Assembly: GCA_965153455.1 (NCBI GenBank)
Contig: OZ234497.1
Location: 5,518,001-5,582,000 of the forward strand
Source of the DNA: Sphagnum compactum
Taxonomy: Eukaryota; Bryophyta; Sphagnopsida; Sphagnales
Length of the DNA stretch: 64,000 bases
Direction of reading: 5' to 3'
The translations under genes were made by a program, and so were the position numbers. Below are positions 28,331 through 41,669 of the stretch, in pieces (the stretch's first letter is position 1; every line of letters starts with the position of its first letter). The notes under the pieces are model-generated. The model searched no databases. It was given only the letters and a program-made list of their open reading frames with translations, and was not told the origin of the DNA.

Positions 28331-30550
28331 AATCTGCAAACATTGACACATCAAGGACTTCAAAGTTTTGTTACATTATTGTAGTTGAACCATGCTTGAT
28401 GACTATTCAATGATAAACACATCAACACAAAGTTTTGAAAAAAAAGTCAGAACTTAAAATTTGGTGGAGGTTTTTAAGGGAGCTGTACCTTAGATCAAAA
28501 GCACAACACAATAATATGTTAAACCTCAACTTGCACAATATGTAGGATGCAAAGAAAAATTTACAAACAATTTGTTGTTGATAATCGAAAATGAATGAAC
28601 CCTGAATTCCACAATTCGGGACCCAAGTTATATTTGGTTCAGGCAACTATATATCAACATATGTGGGCATGTGCAAACGTTATGGACTTGAGCCTTGCTA
28701 CACCATTGTTGGTTGTAGCAACACAACAACTTGTTTGTTCAATCAAATCTTCACAAAAAAAATTCTTGTGTTTTCAAATCCAATGAGCGATGTTCATGGG
28801 TGGTACTTCAATCTCATATCCGCATTGAGTCATGCTCCAAGGTTCGAGCAGTGAACACCTTAGCAAAGTTTTGAAAAACAAATCATGAAAAATCAAAATT
28901 TATATGCTTAAAACTCCAAAACAATATATATCTTATTGACACAAAATTGAAACCTAGATACTTCAAAACAATACACCCTATCGTCATTCCAAAGTCCAAA
29001 GAAATTCTCAAATCAATTTTAATAATCACATTTGATAGACTAAAAAATCATTAAATTTTCAACCTTGTAGATGGTAGGTGGCTACATATATAATCATGAG
29101 AATGAAAGGGGTGGTGAAGCTTTGAGTAAAGCTTTCACAAAAGGTGGCAAAGTGCAATGGAAGACCGTTGAAAAAGAAACGATCCTTGATCATTGCATCA
29201 AAACCCAACATCCAAGGGTTTGCACAAATTATCAACAGTAAACTTAAGCCATTTGTTGAAATGTTGGCCCTAAAATCTAAAGAGATGTCAATTTTTAGTA
29301 AAATCAATGAAGTTTTTCACCTAAAACTATAACGGGGAAATCAAATCCCATTTTTCTAGGTAAAAAATATGTGAAATTTTGCCATTAAAAAAGTCCTTAA
29401 TTATTTTGATCCCCGTAAGATTAACTAGTTTAGATGGAATCTCTATTCTTAACAAAGCTCAAGGAAATCATGCAACCCATGTGTTTTGGAAAACTCTAGA
29501 CTTGTCATAATATTTTATGGGTTTTTTGAGAGGTGGTTCAATTAGATGCAAAGAACTCCTAGGTTGAGATGGATCTAAAGATGTAGGACTTGGAGATGAA
29601 GCGGATTGAAACAAATTCAAAGTAGGAAGTGATATATTATGATTTAACATTGTGAAAATAGTTTAAACTTGAAGTTTGGTAGCAAGATGGGAGCCATTGT
29701 TTTCTATTGGAGATGAAAAACAAACTAATTCTAACTTTTGAACAATAAGAAATTTTTTTAAAAGAATTATAATTGCAAAAGTAAGTTAACCCATTGTGCT
29801 TGAAAATTGCAACTTGTGAGTTGACGAAGTGTGAATAAGCTTTGTCTTATATCATGCTTGTGGCACATGTTGCCATGTCCAAAAGTTACATTGAGTTGCA
29901 ATGCATTGTATGCAACCTGAGACCTAGCCAACATCTTGAACTTTGGATCTTGGAACTTGAAACAACATTCAAAGTTGAAGTTCAACAACTTGCAAAGTTA
30001 CAAGCCCATCATAATTCGCCAACAACCACCTCTCACATAACAAATTGCACATTGCATAACCAAGTCTTCTTCATTAAGAATAAATCACAAAATCATGAAG
30101 CACATAAAGCTTAAAGCAATCATGGTGTAAAACTTGAACTATAATGCACATACATATGTAAAAGGAATGCATTATGTAGACAAAAATGAGGATTGTAAAT
30201 TAGCTACTTCAATAAATCCAACAATTGAAAATATTGGATGGGAGGTGATCCTCTTTTTTCACAAAACATTGTTTATGATAACAACCTCTTGTTTGTTAGT
30301 CGATGGTAACACAACACTTTTGTTTTTGTGTTGCTAGTGAATGTCAAGTTTCTTAATGGTAAAAAAATGATGTAATTTGTTTTTGGGAGACTATTTGACT
30401 ATCACATGTAGGGTAAAGGGCAAGGGAGAATGGGGGGATCGGTTGGTGATTTGAAAGGAAAAAAAAATTCAAAAATTATATAAGTCAATTCGTTGGCCCT
30501 ATTTGCTTGTTGAAATTTTGCAAGAAATCATTAGAAAAAAATTATATTGG
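28331..30550. other. AT-rich stretch without recognisable genes
   Basis: Short open frames occur on both strands, including a 90-residue plus-strand frame at 29842-30114, but none has recognisable domains or codon character. Part may be further decayed transposon sequence continuous with the hAT relic. Confidence 0.4.
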
Positions 30551-30629
30551 TCATTGACCTTCCAAAAATAAATATTTCAAAAGGTCCATTAGGTAGTTGC
30601 ATAAACAAACAAACAAACAAACAAACAAA
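30551..30629 (+). repeat. Retroelement 3' tail copy with (ACAA)n, left of the LINE
   Basis: A segment starting TCATTGACCTTCCAAAA, then a short spacer and AGGTAGTTGCATAAAC, ends in a pure (ACAA)n tract (30604-30629). The same order occurs at 34690-34770. A unique body followed by a tetranucleotide tail suggests the 3' end of a SINE or LINE inserted in plus orientation. Confidence 0.6.
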
Positions 30630-30739
30630 TATTTAATACATAAGTTAGCAAAAAAAAAAAGAAGTAATATTGGGTTGCAAAAGATTTAACAAAAAAAATT
30701 ATGATTTTTTCAATAACTAAAAAATTATAATCCAGAAAT

Positions 30740-30812
30740 TATTTTCCAAAAATTATAATCCAAAAAGTTCACTAGGTGCTTGTATACATAAACAAACAAA
30801 CAAACAAACAAA
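30740..30812 (+). repeat. Second (ACAA)n-tailed copy
   Basis: TTCACTAGGTGCTTGTATACATAAAC leads into a further (ACAA)n run at about 30790-30812, a diverged relative of the copies at 30551-30629 and 34690-34770. Confidence 0.5.
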
Positions 30813-30869
30813 TACATATATGTTTACTGTTTACTGTTTACAATTTTACGTCCGTTTGGGACCAGAGAG

Positions 30870-33800
30870 TCCATTAGACAAAAGGTAGATCATGGAGGAC
30901 AAATTGTCCTCTCGTATTGGTAGCATGCCACAAACTTGGCCAGGGCGACTGTGTTTGTAGTCTGCATGAGCTCAGCAAGAGTGCTAGTGTGGGTGAGGGG
31001 CAGGGCCAAACAAAAGCGTTCCCTAACTTTCTGTGTATTTGGACAAACAAGAAGTAAGTGTTCTTTATCCTCAACCTTCCCCAAATCGCAACCTCGACAA
31101 AGCCTCTCTGCGTATGGCACGCCCTTCCACACACCTAACACTACCTCGAGCTGTGTGTTACCACATCGAAACTGGGCGAGAGCTTTCCGTAGCTGAACGT
31201 AGCTAATGTCACATAAGTAGCTTTCGCTCTCGTACAACATACCTTTGAAGCATAAGTATCTTGTCTGCACACTGGTCCCGATCTCGCGGTTGGTAAAGAG
31301 ATTTTCAATGTAAGCCAGCCGCATATTATCCTTCACCCTTTTTACATTCAATATTGTGTGGGGAAAACCTGGAGGGGGTGGGGCCCCAACCTCCTGGTTG
31401 ATCGGGCCTCCTGTCATAGATCTAGCACCAACCGGCTGCACTAGTTGTAGCGCGGCCGGTTGAGCCATCTGAACTCCCACCCATACGTTGTGCGCATTGC
31501 ACCAAAGTACTTGGCTCTTTGCCTAGCCTCTCACCCCTGCTAGACGGGTCGGGTGTATGTGCGTTGTCGCAGGAGCCGTTCCCAGCGGCGATTGAGCAGT
31601 CCTCGCTTGGAGCACATGGGTCGTTGTAGGCTTAGGCGTCGTTTCCAACAACGATTGAACCGGAGGCAGAAAACCTGCCACCTCCTGGGGCTGATTATTG
31701 AGTAGCCATTTTTCACGGATCTAGCCCAACAATTTTTTCTCGCAGCAAGCATAGCGAGTTGGGCTTCCCATGCCTTGCCCAAGATGTGGTTTTTAGTGAC
31801 CATGCTCACATGGTTATAGTATAACAACGCTTGTCCCCATGTAAAGTGTTCGAAAGGGAATTTGCCAAATTCTGCCAGCACGATGGATGTGTTAGTTATT
31901 TTTCGCACCCCGAGCAAGGACTTCAGGAACCCTCGGTACACAACTTCAATAGCCTCTATTTTCTTGGGTCCACCCAAACTTCACAGGTATAACTTGCTGT
32001 GGAACGCACTAACGTGTTGAAGAGGTCACAGCGTAACTGGATGTCCATAATACGTAGCTCCGCACAACGGCGGTTCAATGCGAATAATGAGTGCCTACTG
32101 GCAGCTGTTAGATGTTCTACTGCACTGTCCAGGGTCAGGGTGGTCTCGAGCAGGATCCCTAGGTATTTGAAAGTCTGCACACGTTTAATAACATCATCTT
32201 CAAACACAAACTTTTGGCATGGGTCAATAGAGTTGAACACCATGACTTTTGTTTTTTTCACGTTCATTGTAAGTCCACGTTAAGCATAGAACTACTGGAG
32301 CGTCTAACTGGTGCTGCAGTCCCACCTCTGACTTCGACGTCAGAGCAAGGTCATCTGCAAAAAGCAATAGCCATACGTGCACGTTTGCTAGGGTCGGTGC
32401 ATCACATTCTCTCCCGTCCAAGCACCCCTCCAGGGCATCCAAATATAGCCCAAACATTAGGGGGTTGAGAGAGCAACCTTGCTTCACACCTTGTTGGCAC
32501 CTGAAGCTGGAGGTGACACCTTCGCTTGGGTGGTTGATGCATACGGTATCCTTGGTATACATCGCCTGTAGGCATCGCAAAAAGCGTCCCTCCACCCCGA
32601 GGCTAGGTAACACCTCCCACACTTCACGTGGCACAGTATTGAACGCCTTTTCATAGTCCACAAAGCAAAATAAAGTGGCTTCTTTTTTGCCTTGCTTTGT
32701 TCTATTAAAGTTTGCAGTATGAAGAGTTGGTCAGTAGTGCGGCAAAACCCAACTTGACCCTTGGCACGCAGCCCATGTTGTTCAACCCACTCGCTCAGCC
32801 TTTTGTCAAGGATCATAGCGAACAACTTTGCTAGGATAGGCCCAATAATTATCCACTTGTAGTTGTTAAATTCGGAGGCATCCCCCCCTTTAAAGAGCTC
32901 GTGGACCACCCTAGTGGAAAGGGCTTCTGGAAAGCCTTCCGCTAGAGAGATGTTGAACGTTGTCAATAGTGGCATGTGTAGTAGCTTTCCCGCATCCAAA
33001 ATGAACTCAACTTTCATACCATCCAAACCAGCAGCCTTATTCCTTTGTAGCTTCTTCAGCGCCTGAAACAGCTCAGCAAATGTGATATCTGTGTTTAGGG
33101 TGTGGCTAGGTGGAGGTTTCGTCACCTGGGCCGAATGATCAATTCGTAGCCATATGGGTGGTGGAGACTGGCCAACTAGCCCGCGGAAGCCTTCTAAAAG
33201 CGTAGCTACACTGATTTTGTCCACAACAGGTGTCCTTGGTAGGTACTTTTTCCAGAACGAGAGTGCATCCACCTTGGCAAGTGTACACATATGTTGAGCT
33301 CTTGCAGTTTCCCAAAAAATTCTTTTCTTTTTTAATAAATTTTTGAGTTTACTTGCTTGATGTTTAGCGGCGTGCGAATCGGGGTTGGCTTTCAGCCAGA
33401 GCCTCAGCTCCCGCTTCGCTATACGGCAGTCAGCATCAAACCAGGGGTTATGGCAATGTCGCGCTCTACAGTTTCCTCTTGAAGGCTTGTTGCCAAAAGT
33501 AGACTCTGTTGCAGCACCCACACACTGTTGCAGTAGGTCAGCTAACCTGTTTGCCCCAAGATGCCCGATTGAGTCAACAACCCACAGTTTTCCAAGATTC
33601 GTTGCTAGGGCAAGCTGATACTCTTCAGCTTTTGATTTATCATATTTGAACCTAGGTAAGAATTTTTTTGCTACAACTGTATGTTGTGGCTCAACAAAGC
33701 TACAATTGATGCTCAACCATAGGCGTAATGGCCTATGGTTAGAATCTCCCCCCATCGCGCAATAGCAGGTGTCGTCTATTATCACCTCGAGATGTGTAGC

Positions 33801-34560
33801 AATTGCCAAATTGCTGGTGAGCCAACAATATAATCGACAGTGCTACGCCCCCCATTTGCCAAGCAAGTGAATTCCCTTGATTCGTCGCCAGATGTCCGGC
33901 CGTTGAGGATGAGCAACCCAGCGTCACAACATAGGTCCAGGAGCTCGCGGCCCAAGCCGCCAACACTGGCGTTGCGGTTCTGTCGCTTAACCACAACACT
34001 TGGTTGCTCAGTCTCAGTGAGCTCAGGCGCCTGTAACAATTCACAAAGGTCACTAGTGTTAATGGTATCTAGTAACGTTGCAGTTCACACATTAAAATCC
34101 CCTCCCAATAATACTATGCCCCCTAGAGTTTGAACTTCAACAATATCTGCTGTCAGGTTTTTGAACAAGGATTCACTCTCGTGTTTGGAGCCAACAGGGG
34201 GAGCATACACCACGCAGACATACAAGTCAAGGGCAGCACCCCTGTTGACCCGTAGCCATAGATAAGAATCGTGGCTTCCTTCCTTCCACTGTGATAGGTT
34301 TGGGCCGAGGTGGCTGTGAAAGTAAGCAACAACCCCCCCGCTATGTTTTATCGCTTTTGTTCTTCCCGGCTGCACAGTGCACGCTACCGCAAGTGAGTCA
34401 AACCCTTCAACGTGTGACAAATGTTAGCCTGGGAAGTGTTAAGTTTCGGTTAATAAGACAAGGTCAACATTCTAAAATAGCTCTAGTATTTGCACCCCTG
34501 TTTCCAGTTTATTTACACCACCCCCGTGCATGTTCCATAATATCATGCATAGGTCTCTCT
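30870..34560 (-). mobile_element. Non-LTR retrotransposon (LINE), frameshifted: endonuclease, reverse transcriptase, Cys/His C-terminus
   Basis: The minus strand encodes one LINE polyprotein split over several frames. An APE-type endonuclease starts near 34555 (ILWNMHGGGVNK, GGVVAYFHSHLG, VCVVYAPP, VLLGGDFNV; then GGRSTVDYIVGS near 33840). A linker follows. Reverse transcriptase at about 33060-32220 shows NKAAGLDGM, DYEKAFNTVPREVW, GVKQGCSLNPLMFGLYLD and the catalytic FADD. The post-RT domain is at 32267-31540 and a C-terminal CRGCDLGKVEDKEHLLLVC knuckle lies near 31090. At least five frame changes show it is dead. No separate ORF1 was seen. The clade is not assigned. Confidence 0.9.
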
Positions 34561-34689
34561 AGGCCTCGTGGCCTTAGATATCAAAATACATAAAGTAGAA
34601 AAAAAAACCATTAAAATAATATGGGCTCCTGAATGATTTTAAGTTTTTGCTTTTAATTAAAATTTTTTGGAGCATTTTCAATTACTGAG

Positions 34690-34770
34690 TCACTGACCTT
34701 CCAAAACTTAAAAATCCAAAACCCCACTAGCCTATAAGGTGCTTGCATAAATAAATAAATAAATAAATAA
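34690..34770 (+). repeat. Retroelement 3' tail copy with (AAAT)n, right of the LINE
   Basis: TCACTGACCTTCCAAAA, a short spacer and AAGGTGCTTGCATAAAT lead into an (AAAT)n tract (34748-34770). It parallels the copies at 30.55 and 30.8 kb in the same orientation. Confidence 0.6.
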
Positions 34771-35114
34771 TGTTTTTTACAAAAGGTAAAAATCTCAAAA
34801 ATAAATAGGGGTTCCCTTCAACCCTACAAGCTGCTTTCTTTACAGATTAGGTGCTTTCCTGACGCATGATGAAAGTTCATGGATGGTGAAGACGTGTGTT
34901 CGTGGATTCAGCATCCATCAAGGCTTATCTGGATGTTGATAATGTTTTTTTTTTCTGTCCAGTGAGGAGCTCGCTCTCTCCCTTGCTGTGCGTGCTGGCG
35001 TGCGTGCGGCTGTCGTTGTTGCAGCGAGAGAGGGGAAGAAGAAGGAGACGCCATCGCCACGACCGGCTCGAGCTCTCTCGCTCGCTGCGCGGAGGACGAC
35101 GACATCGGGAGGTT

Positions 35115-38100
35115 ATGGCGGCTTGCCTTGCCCGACTAGCGTTGGCAGGACCTCCCAGAGGCCAACCTTCAAAGCATCAGACGATATGGGAAAGTTCCTC
35201 TTCTCCTTTACCTTCTTCTTCGTCTTCGTCTGCATCTGTTGTGGTTCGGGAGCCGGCATGGTCGGGTTATGGTCGTCTTGCTGCCATCCTAGAGCCTGTA
35301 TTTGAGGCAAGGATGAAAGCCAAGGAGCAGCAGCAGCATCTCAGGGGCTTAGCAGCAGGCGTTAAGCAGGAGGTGGAATCCGATGCGCAGGCGAGAATTC
35401 CTCCTATTGACGACAGATTTCAGGAAGGGATTCAATTGGAGGAAGAGAGGCGCGTGGCGGAAGAAGAAGAAGAAGAAGAAGAAGAAGAAGAAGAAGAAGG
35501 GAGTACGAGAGAAAGAGCCGGTCGGACGTGGAAGGAAGAGAATGAGGACGAGGAGGACAACGATAACAACAATTTTGTTCTCAGGAGGAAGGAGTGGCGT
35601 TACAATGTGTCGCAAACGCATGTGAAGCGACGATTAGGTAAACTTCATGGGAAGAGAGGGCAACCGTGGGAGAGTGGCTTGTCAGACAAGGGCGTCGACC
35701 TCTATGGTTCAATTCTGCGTATGTGTGAGGATGATGCAAGCGTTTCTCAGTTCTTGAATGCAGCGGAGGAAAGCTTAACCGTTGGAGAGCTTTCGGGGTT
35801 GATCAAGGGCTTCGGGAAGGAAGGACATTGGCGAAAGGCACTGCAGATCTTCAATTGGATGAAGAGGAAACGGAAGCTGAGACCTGACTGCGCGACAATT
35901 GCAGTCATGTTAAGGATACTGGGAAGGGAGTCACAGCTGGGAGAAGCTCGGCACATGTTTGATAGCTTGAAAGAGGAAGGATACTCTCTGGATGTTTATG
36001 CCTACACTTCTCTCATCAGCACACTTTCTCGAGGCCGGAATTTTGCAGAGGCTTTGGCTGTGTTTGAAGAGATGAAGGCAGATGGCCCTAAGCCTAACAT
36101 TGTGACATATAATGTGCTCATAGATTTGTATGGCAAGAAAGGACGTTCTTGGGAGAAAATACTCAACATCTTCGAGGAGATGAAGGCACAAGGGATTCAG
36201 CCTGATGAATACACATACAATACTGCAATCACTGCATGTGCAGGGGCATCCTTATGTGAAGAAGCTAAGAAGATCTTTGCAGAAATGAAGGTGGCCAAGT
36301 GTTCGCCAGACCGGGTTACATACAATGCACTTCTGGATGTTTATGGAAAGGCAGGTTGGCATGAGGAAGCATCCAAAGTACTGAAAGAGATGGAGGACAT
36401 CGGATGCCCTCCCAACGTTGTAACCTACAATGAGCTTGTGTCTGCTTTCGGAAGAGTGGGTCTTTACCGTGAAGCAGCTGCAATGAAGGAGACAATGGTG
36501 AGGAAAGGGATTGAGCCTGATGTGGTCACTTACACTAGCCTTCTGTCTGCTTACAGTCGAGCAGGTCGTACCAAGCAAGCTATGGACTTGTACAAGGAAA
36601 TGAGAGAATCAATGTGTACTCCAAACCTCTTCACCTTCAATGCTTTGATTGACATGCATGGAAAGAAGAAGAACTTCAACGAGATGATGGAGATGTTTGA
36701 GGATATGCGGGTGAGATTCACTGACTTAGCCTCATGACTTCTGCTATGAATTCCTTCTTTATGCCTGAGCAAGTCTTGGTTCTCTATCAATTTCCGAAGG
36801 GTGCGTCACAGAAAGATCATAATTGATATAAAATTGTTTTTGTGCAGCTGTGAATGCATTCTTAGTTTGTGGGTCATCTGCATGCATTTGTTTTCTGTTG
36901 CCCTCTTGCAGAGAGTTCTGAGGTGCTTGGGTTCTGGATTCTTTCTTAGAGTCAAATTGATATTCTGGTTTGGGTTTCTGGTGTCCTTGAAAGTCTTTTG
37001 CCATTCTGTGAAGGTAACACCTGCCCTTTCTACTGTGTTTAGGGCCCGTACAGCAGCAATATTTAGACTTTGTGCACACACTAGAGTACAGAGGTGAGTT
37101 GTTGGATGATGTTTCATTTCCCATAGCTTGTTTGTTATTGAATCCTTGACTATGATCTTGAATGCAGGCATCTGGGTGTGCACCGGACATTGTGACGTGG
37201 AATACCTTGTTAGGAGTCTTTGGCAAGAATGGCATGTACGAAGAGGTTTTGAAGGTAATATTTTTTGTGAACCTTCTGTGCAAGTCTGGATGCCATTTCT
37301 GAGGCCTTGTAAGCCAGGTTTTGATGCATTGCTAATGGAGTTGAACAATGGTTTGAGGGTTGTCAGGTATTCCGTGATATGAAGAAGGCAGGGTGTGAGC
37401 CAGAGAAGGCCACGTTTAACACTCTTATTGATGCCTATGGGAGATGCGGTTCTTCAGAGCAGGCTTTGGGGATATACAATGGCATGCTACGGGCTGGATG
37501 CACCCCTGACATGGCTACTTTCAATGCTTTGTTGGCTGCCCTTGCAAGGGAAGGGCGGTGGGAGCAAGCAGAGTTGGTGTTAGAAGAGCTGAAAAAGGCC
37601 AACTATAAGCCCAATGATGTTGCTTATGCCTCATTGTTGCATGCTTATTCAAATGGTGGGCAAGTGCCAAGACTTAAAAGGGCAGTTGATAATTTGTTTG
37701 CAACTGAATTCCCCCTAACTAAAATTCTTCTCAAGACACTTGTTCTTGTCTATGGCAAGTGCAGTTTGCTTGAGGAAGCAGAGTTTGCATTTCAGGAACT
37801 GCAACGACGTGGGCACTTACCAGATGTGAACACTTTCAATGCTATGGTTGCATTGTATGGAAAGAGGGGAAGAGTGGACAAGGCCACAGAGATACTAGAC
37901 CTGATGAAGGTAACAGGTCTGGCTCCAGATCTTGTCACCTATAACTGCATGATAAGCATGTATGGTCGGGAAGGGATGTATAGAAGGGCAGAGGAAGTTT
38001 TGAGAGAGATGCAAGCAGCCAGAAAGGTTCCAGACCTTGTGTCATACAACACACTCATCTTTGCATTCAGCAAGCATGGGCTGATGGATGAAGCTGCTAG

Positions 38101-38407
38101 GATCTTCAATGAATTGGTTTCTGTTGGCCTTCAGCCTGATGTGTTCACATACAACACGTTTGTCAGCTGCTATGCATGTGCTGGGAAGTTTACAGACGCT
38201 ATGAATGTAATCAAGCATATGAAGAAGAGTGGCTGTAGGCCAAGTGAGGTGACTTATCATGCCCTAGTGGATGCTTATTGCAAACTGGGCAAGTTCCCTG
38301 AGATTGATCGTGTCCTTAGATTCATTAAAAATACAGATCCTGGTCTGGACCGTGCTTTCTACCGAAGGATAGCTTCTCGTGCCACTGAGTTTGAGTTGAA
38401 ATCGTAG
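35115..38407 (+). CDS. Pentatricopeptide repeat protein, P class, At5g02860-like, probably plastid
   Basis: Exons are 35115-36710, 37168-37254 and 37367-38407, all phase 0, giving 907 residues. The N-terminus (MAACLARLALAG, Ser-rich to about residue 45) fits a chloroplast transit peptide. Residues 116-128 are 13 consecutive Glu. From about residue 220 there is a near-continuous array of roughly 16 PPR motifs, with repeated P..VTYN.LI..YGK and GxxxEA phrases. The order and wording (DVYAYTSLISTLSR, TYNALLDVYGKAG, DIVTWNTLLGVFGKNG, KTLVLVYGKC) resemble Arabidopsis At5g02860 as I recall it. PPR proteins bind organellar RNA and act in its processing, stability or translation; the target is unknown. 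No E, DYW or SMR domain follows. The frame is open back to an ATG at 34896, but the ATG at 35115 has the better context (GGTTATGGCG). Exon 2 is only 87 bp. Confidence 0.93.
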
Positions 38408-39239
38408 CAGAGAGGCTTATCCTGTCAACTTTTCCTTGATAGATATCCCAGCTCTCTATCAATCGTGTCCAGAGCAACAAGATTTGTAGCATTCAAATTT
38501 TGCAGAGGGTTATTGTCTGCAAATAGAGCAGGCGGAGTGTTTATGAAGTCAGGTGGGTCACTGAAACTACCATGTGTACATGTATCGAGTTTTGAATAAC
38601 AATCATCTAGGAACTAAATGGATCAGCTGATGTATCTGGAGACTCACGATTTTTGAATTGTGTTTCCTGAAGCTCTCTGAGGAATGACATCTGTTGTGTT
38701 GGGGCAGTTGGGGTTCTACCTATTCCCACGGGAAGGTATGCACCCACCATGAACCTGACTGAAGGTGATGTATTTCATTATCTACATACCTAGTTTGTGA
38801 GCTTTAAATCTGATTGGTCATGCTGAGCAACTAAGCAAGAATGAGAAGACTTTACGTACTTGTGAATGTTGCTTTGGAAACAAGGTTTCAACCAAAAATG
38901 TGAAAGATCCTAGCCATAGGATCAGCAGTTTACTATGGAACCAGTGGTCCTGTCAGGATCATTTGAGAGAGAGTATTTAGAGTTTCCTAGGGTTAGGGTT
39001 CAGGATTAGGGGTTTTCCAATTCTTAGGACTCTTGAATCAATTTCAATGGATCTTTTTATGGCAACAGGAGGGTTAGGATTTAGGATTTGGGGTTTCCTT
39101 ATTCTTACGGCTCTTGAAGCAACTCTACTAGGAGCAACTCCAGCAATGCCTGGTATTTCAGCCTCCAACAATAAATCTGACATCCAAGATGGCTGGCTTA
39201 GTGTTTCCCATGCCACACCACAAACATGAAACTCAGGTA

Positions 39240-39720
39240 TGGAAGATGGAATACCAAATGCTTGGGTATTTTGCCAAGTTCCCTTTTGTTATTTGCCAGC
39301 TCCACTTTGTCAAATTGCTAAGTCCACATTGCCATCACCTTGTTTTGCTATTTTTTGGTCAAGTTCATTTTTTCTCTTTGCCAATTCAACTATACCAAAT
39401 TGCATGAGTCCACATTGCCCAAGTTGGCTTTTCTTATTTGTCAACTCCACTTTGCCAAACTGCAAACATTAGTTGACATTGCCCAATTCTCAATCAAACA
39501 TCACCATGTCTGAATTCTCAACTCTATTTTGCTATTTTGCCAGATCTCCAAGTGCTAGTTTTCTATTTTGCCAAATTGCCAAGTCCAGTTCAGCCTGTGG
39601 ACTGCCCAAATAATAAGCTTCAAGCTGTCCACAAATTAATTGTTTTTGGGAATGTCCAAGACTTGAATTTTTTGTTTTGGTCTGCTCAAATGTTTGCCTC
39701 AGAAAATCAGACTGCCCTTG
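39240..39720. repeat. Degenerate repeat built on TTGCCAA..TCCACTTTG
   Basis: Variants of GCCAAATTGCCAAGTCCA and CTATTTTGCCA recur about eight times with irregular spacing (for example near 39290, 39370, 39440, 39530, 39575). It looks like an old minisatellite. Confidence 0.5.
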
Positions 39721-40850
39721 TTTTTTCGTTATTTTTTTCCCACAGGCTGCCTAGGGTCCCTTTCCTTTTCCCTTCCTTCTCTCTCTCTTCATTGTTTTTT
39801 TACTTGATGGGTCTTTGAAGTTTCACCCTTTCAAAATTCAAACTACCCCTTTAAATTTTTTTTTGAATATCTTGAGAGCAAATTGAAAGGTTTTTTGACT
39901 TCAAATTTCAGGTTTTTTTTGTTATCCAATCATGTGAGTGATGCAGATTTGAAGCCATCCTAGTAGATGGAATTCCATCTATGAAAATTCATGAATTTTC
40001 AGGATGAAATACAGAAATATAATCTATAATTTTTTTTTTTCCAATTTGTATTGTTTAGATAGATTGTAGTGAAAGAATCTAATCTATCATTACAATCTAT
40101 CAAATTGTCAAATTAGGAAGTTGACACTTTATACAAATGAATTATATAATTTATGTAATGAACAAATCTCTCATGGAACAACCATATTACTTTAACTGAT
40201 GTGCTATTCTTCAAAGCGCAATGAGAAGTGCAATTTATTTAAAAAAAAAATATGGTTCCTAGTTGCCCCCTTCAATCGGGTTGATGGAAAAACCCAATTG
40301 AATAATGAGATCAGGTAGGTTTGTTCTTGCATCATTGTCAAAACCCAATTTGTGTTTTATTTTTTCAGTTTTTTGAAGTAGGAGTAGGTGTCAAGCATCC
40401 CAAAGGTTAGATTTAACATTGATTGTCAGTAATTTGTAAAAACCTCTTCAAAGTTTTCTCCAAACAGCAATAAAGTGTTGACCTTGAGGGCAGTTAAAGA
40501 TCCACTCAGCAACAAAGTGTTGAAAAACTTTTGAAGGTTGTAGAAAAAGTGACAACAACATTTCTTCAATTCAGAATCAAAATTCCTCTCATTTTGGTTT
40601 TACAAAGCCAAGAGCATCTAGACTATTCCAATTCTTAAATTATTTATTTTGGGACACAGAAGTGCAAAAGTTCACCACAACAAAAAAAAAACCTCTGCGC
40701 CCAAAAGCATCAAAACTAACAAAATCACACAAATCAAAAACCAAACTCACGTGGAAATGATGATGTAGGTTTTTGCAGAATCAAAATAGCCAACTGCAAA
40801 CCCAAGCTCAAAAATCACGTGCATGACTGTTGGCAACAAAGCATGGCATT

Positions 40851-40944
40851 GAGTCAAATTGTAACTCCCATTCCTTGAGAGTCAATTGAGCGACAAGTCA
40901 AATGTGACTCCCATTTCAGAGAGTCAAGTCAAATGCGACTCCCA
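40851..40944. repeat. Three-copy short repeat AGTCAAATGYGACTCCCA
   Basis: Copies start at about 40851, 40895 and 40926. The first differs most (AATTGTAACTCCCA). Confidence 0.7.
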
Positions 40945-40974
40945 GTTGATGAGAGTGTGTGGTAGAATCTTATA

Positions 40975-41335
40975 ACGTGAAAAATGAGATTCTATAGTCA
41001 GTCAGCCCTGTTCCTAGGGATTGACCCGTAAACAAATGAAAATGCAGAAACCCTTGTTCCCACAAAACTAGGTTCCCACAAAAGTAAATAAATCTCAGTA
41101 AGAAAGAAAGAAAGAAAGAAAGAAAGAAAATCCCTATAATAATTTTCAATTCTTGATAAGAGTTGAAATCTCACAAACATGGAAAAATGAGATTCCATTG
41201 CCAACCCGTAGAAGTTTGGGATGACCCACAAAACATGGAAAAATGTCAAAAGCTCCCTGCTCACACTGAACAAGGTTTGCACAAAAGTATATAAACCCCA
41301 AAGAGAAACAAAATTACCACACCCTAGACAAGCTC
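40975..41335. repeat. Imperfect tandem duplication, unit about 195 bp, with an (AAAG)n tract
   Basis: Copies begin near 40975 (GTGAAAAATGAGATTCTAT) and 41173 (CATGGAAAAATGAGATTCC). Each continues through a GGGATTGACCC- or GGATGACCCA-like segment to a TTCCCACAAAAGTAAATAA or TTTGCACAAAAGTATATAA block. An (AAAG)n microsatellite (about 41101-41129) closes the first copy. Confidence 0.6.
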
Positions 41336-41669
41336 TCTTACAACCCAAAAATCTCACGATCGTGGAAACACCTGGAAGAAGCACCTTCATCATCAAGAAG
41401 CACCTTCATCATTGATATGAGGAAGGTGGGTATCTAGTTTTCCTGAAGAGATTTGTGGCTTGTTAGCTCAAAACCTTTCTCTATGATTTGCAAATTTGAA
41501 ATCTCAGGGAGTACTATAGGATCTGGTATGAAAAGGCTGTGATAGAAAGAAAAGGAACTGGACTCATTCGCCTCAAAAATATGAACTGCAGGCTGCAGAA
41601 ATGCAAGTCATAAATCAAGAGAATTGAATGAAAAATGGAATCGTTATGAGTAAGATCCAGAGTGATCCT

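Noticed and set aside
34896-35114. Longer N-terminus for the PPR protein from the ATG at 34896
   Set aside because: It would add an Arg-rich, low-complexity segment before a good transit peptide, and the ATG at 35115 has the better initiation context. Not excluded.
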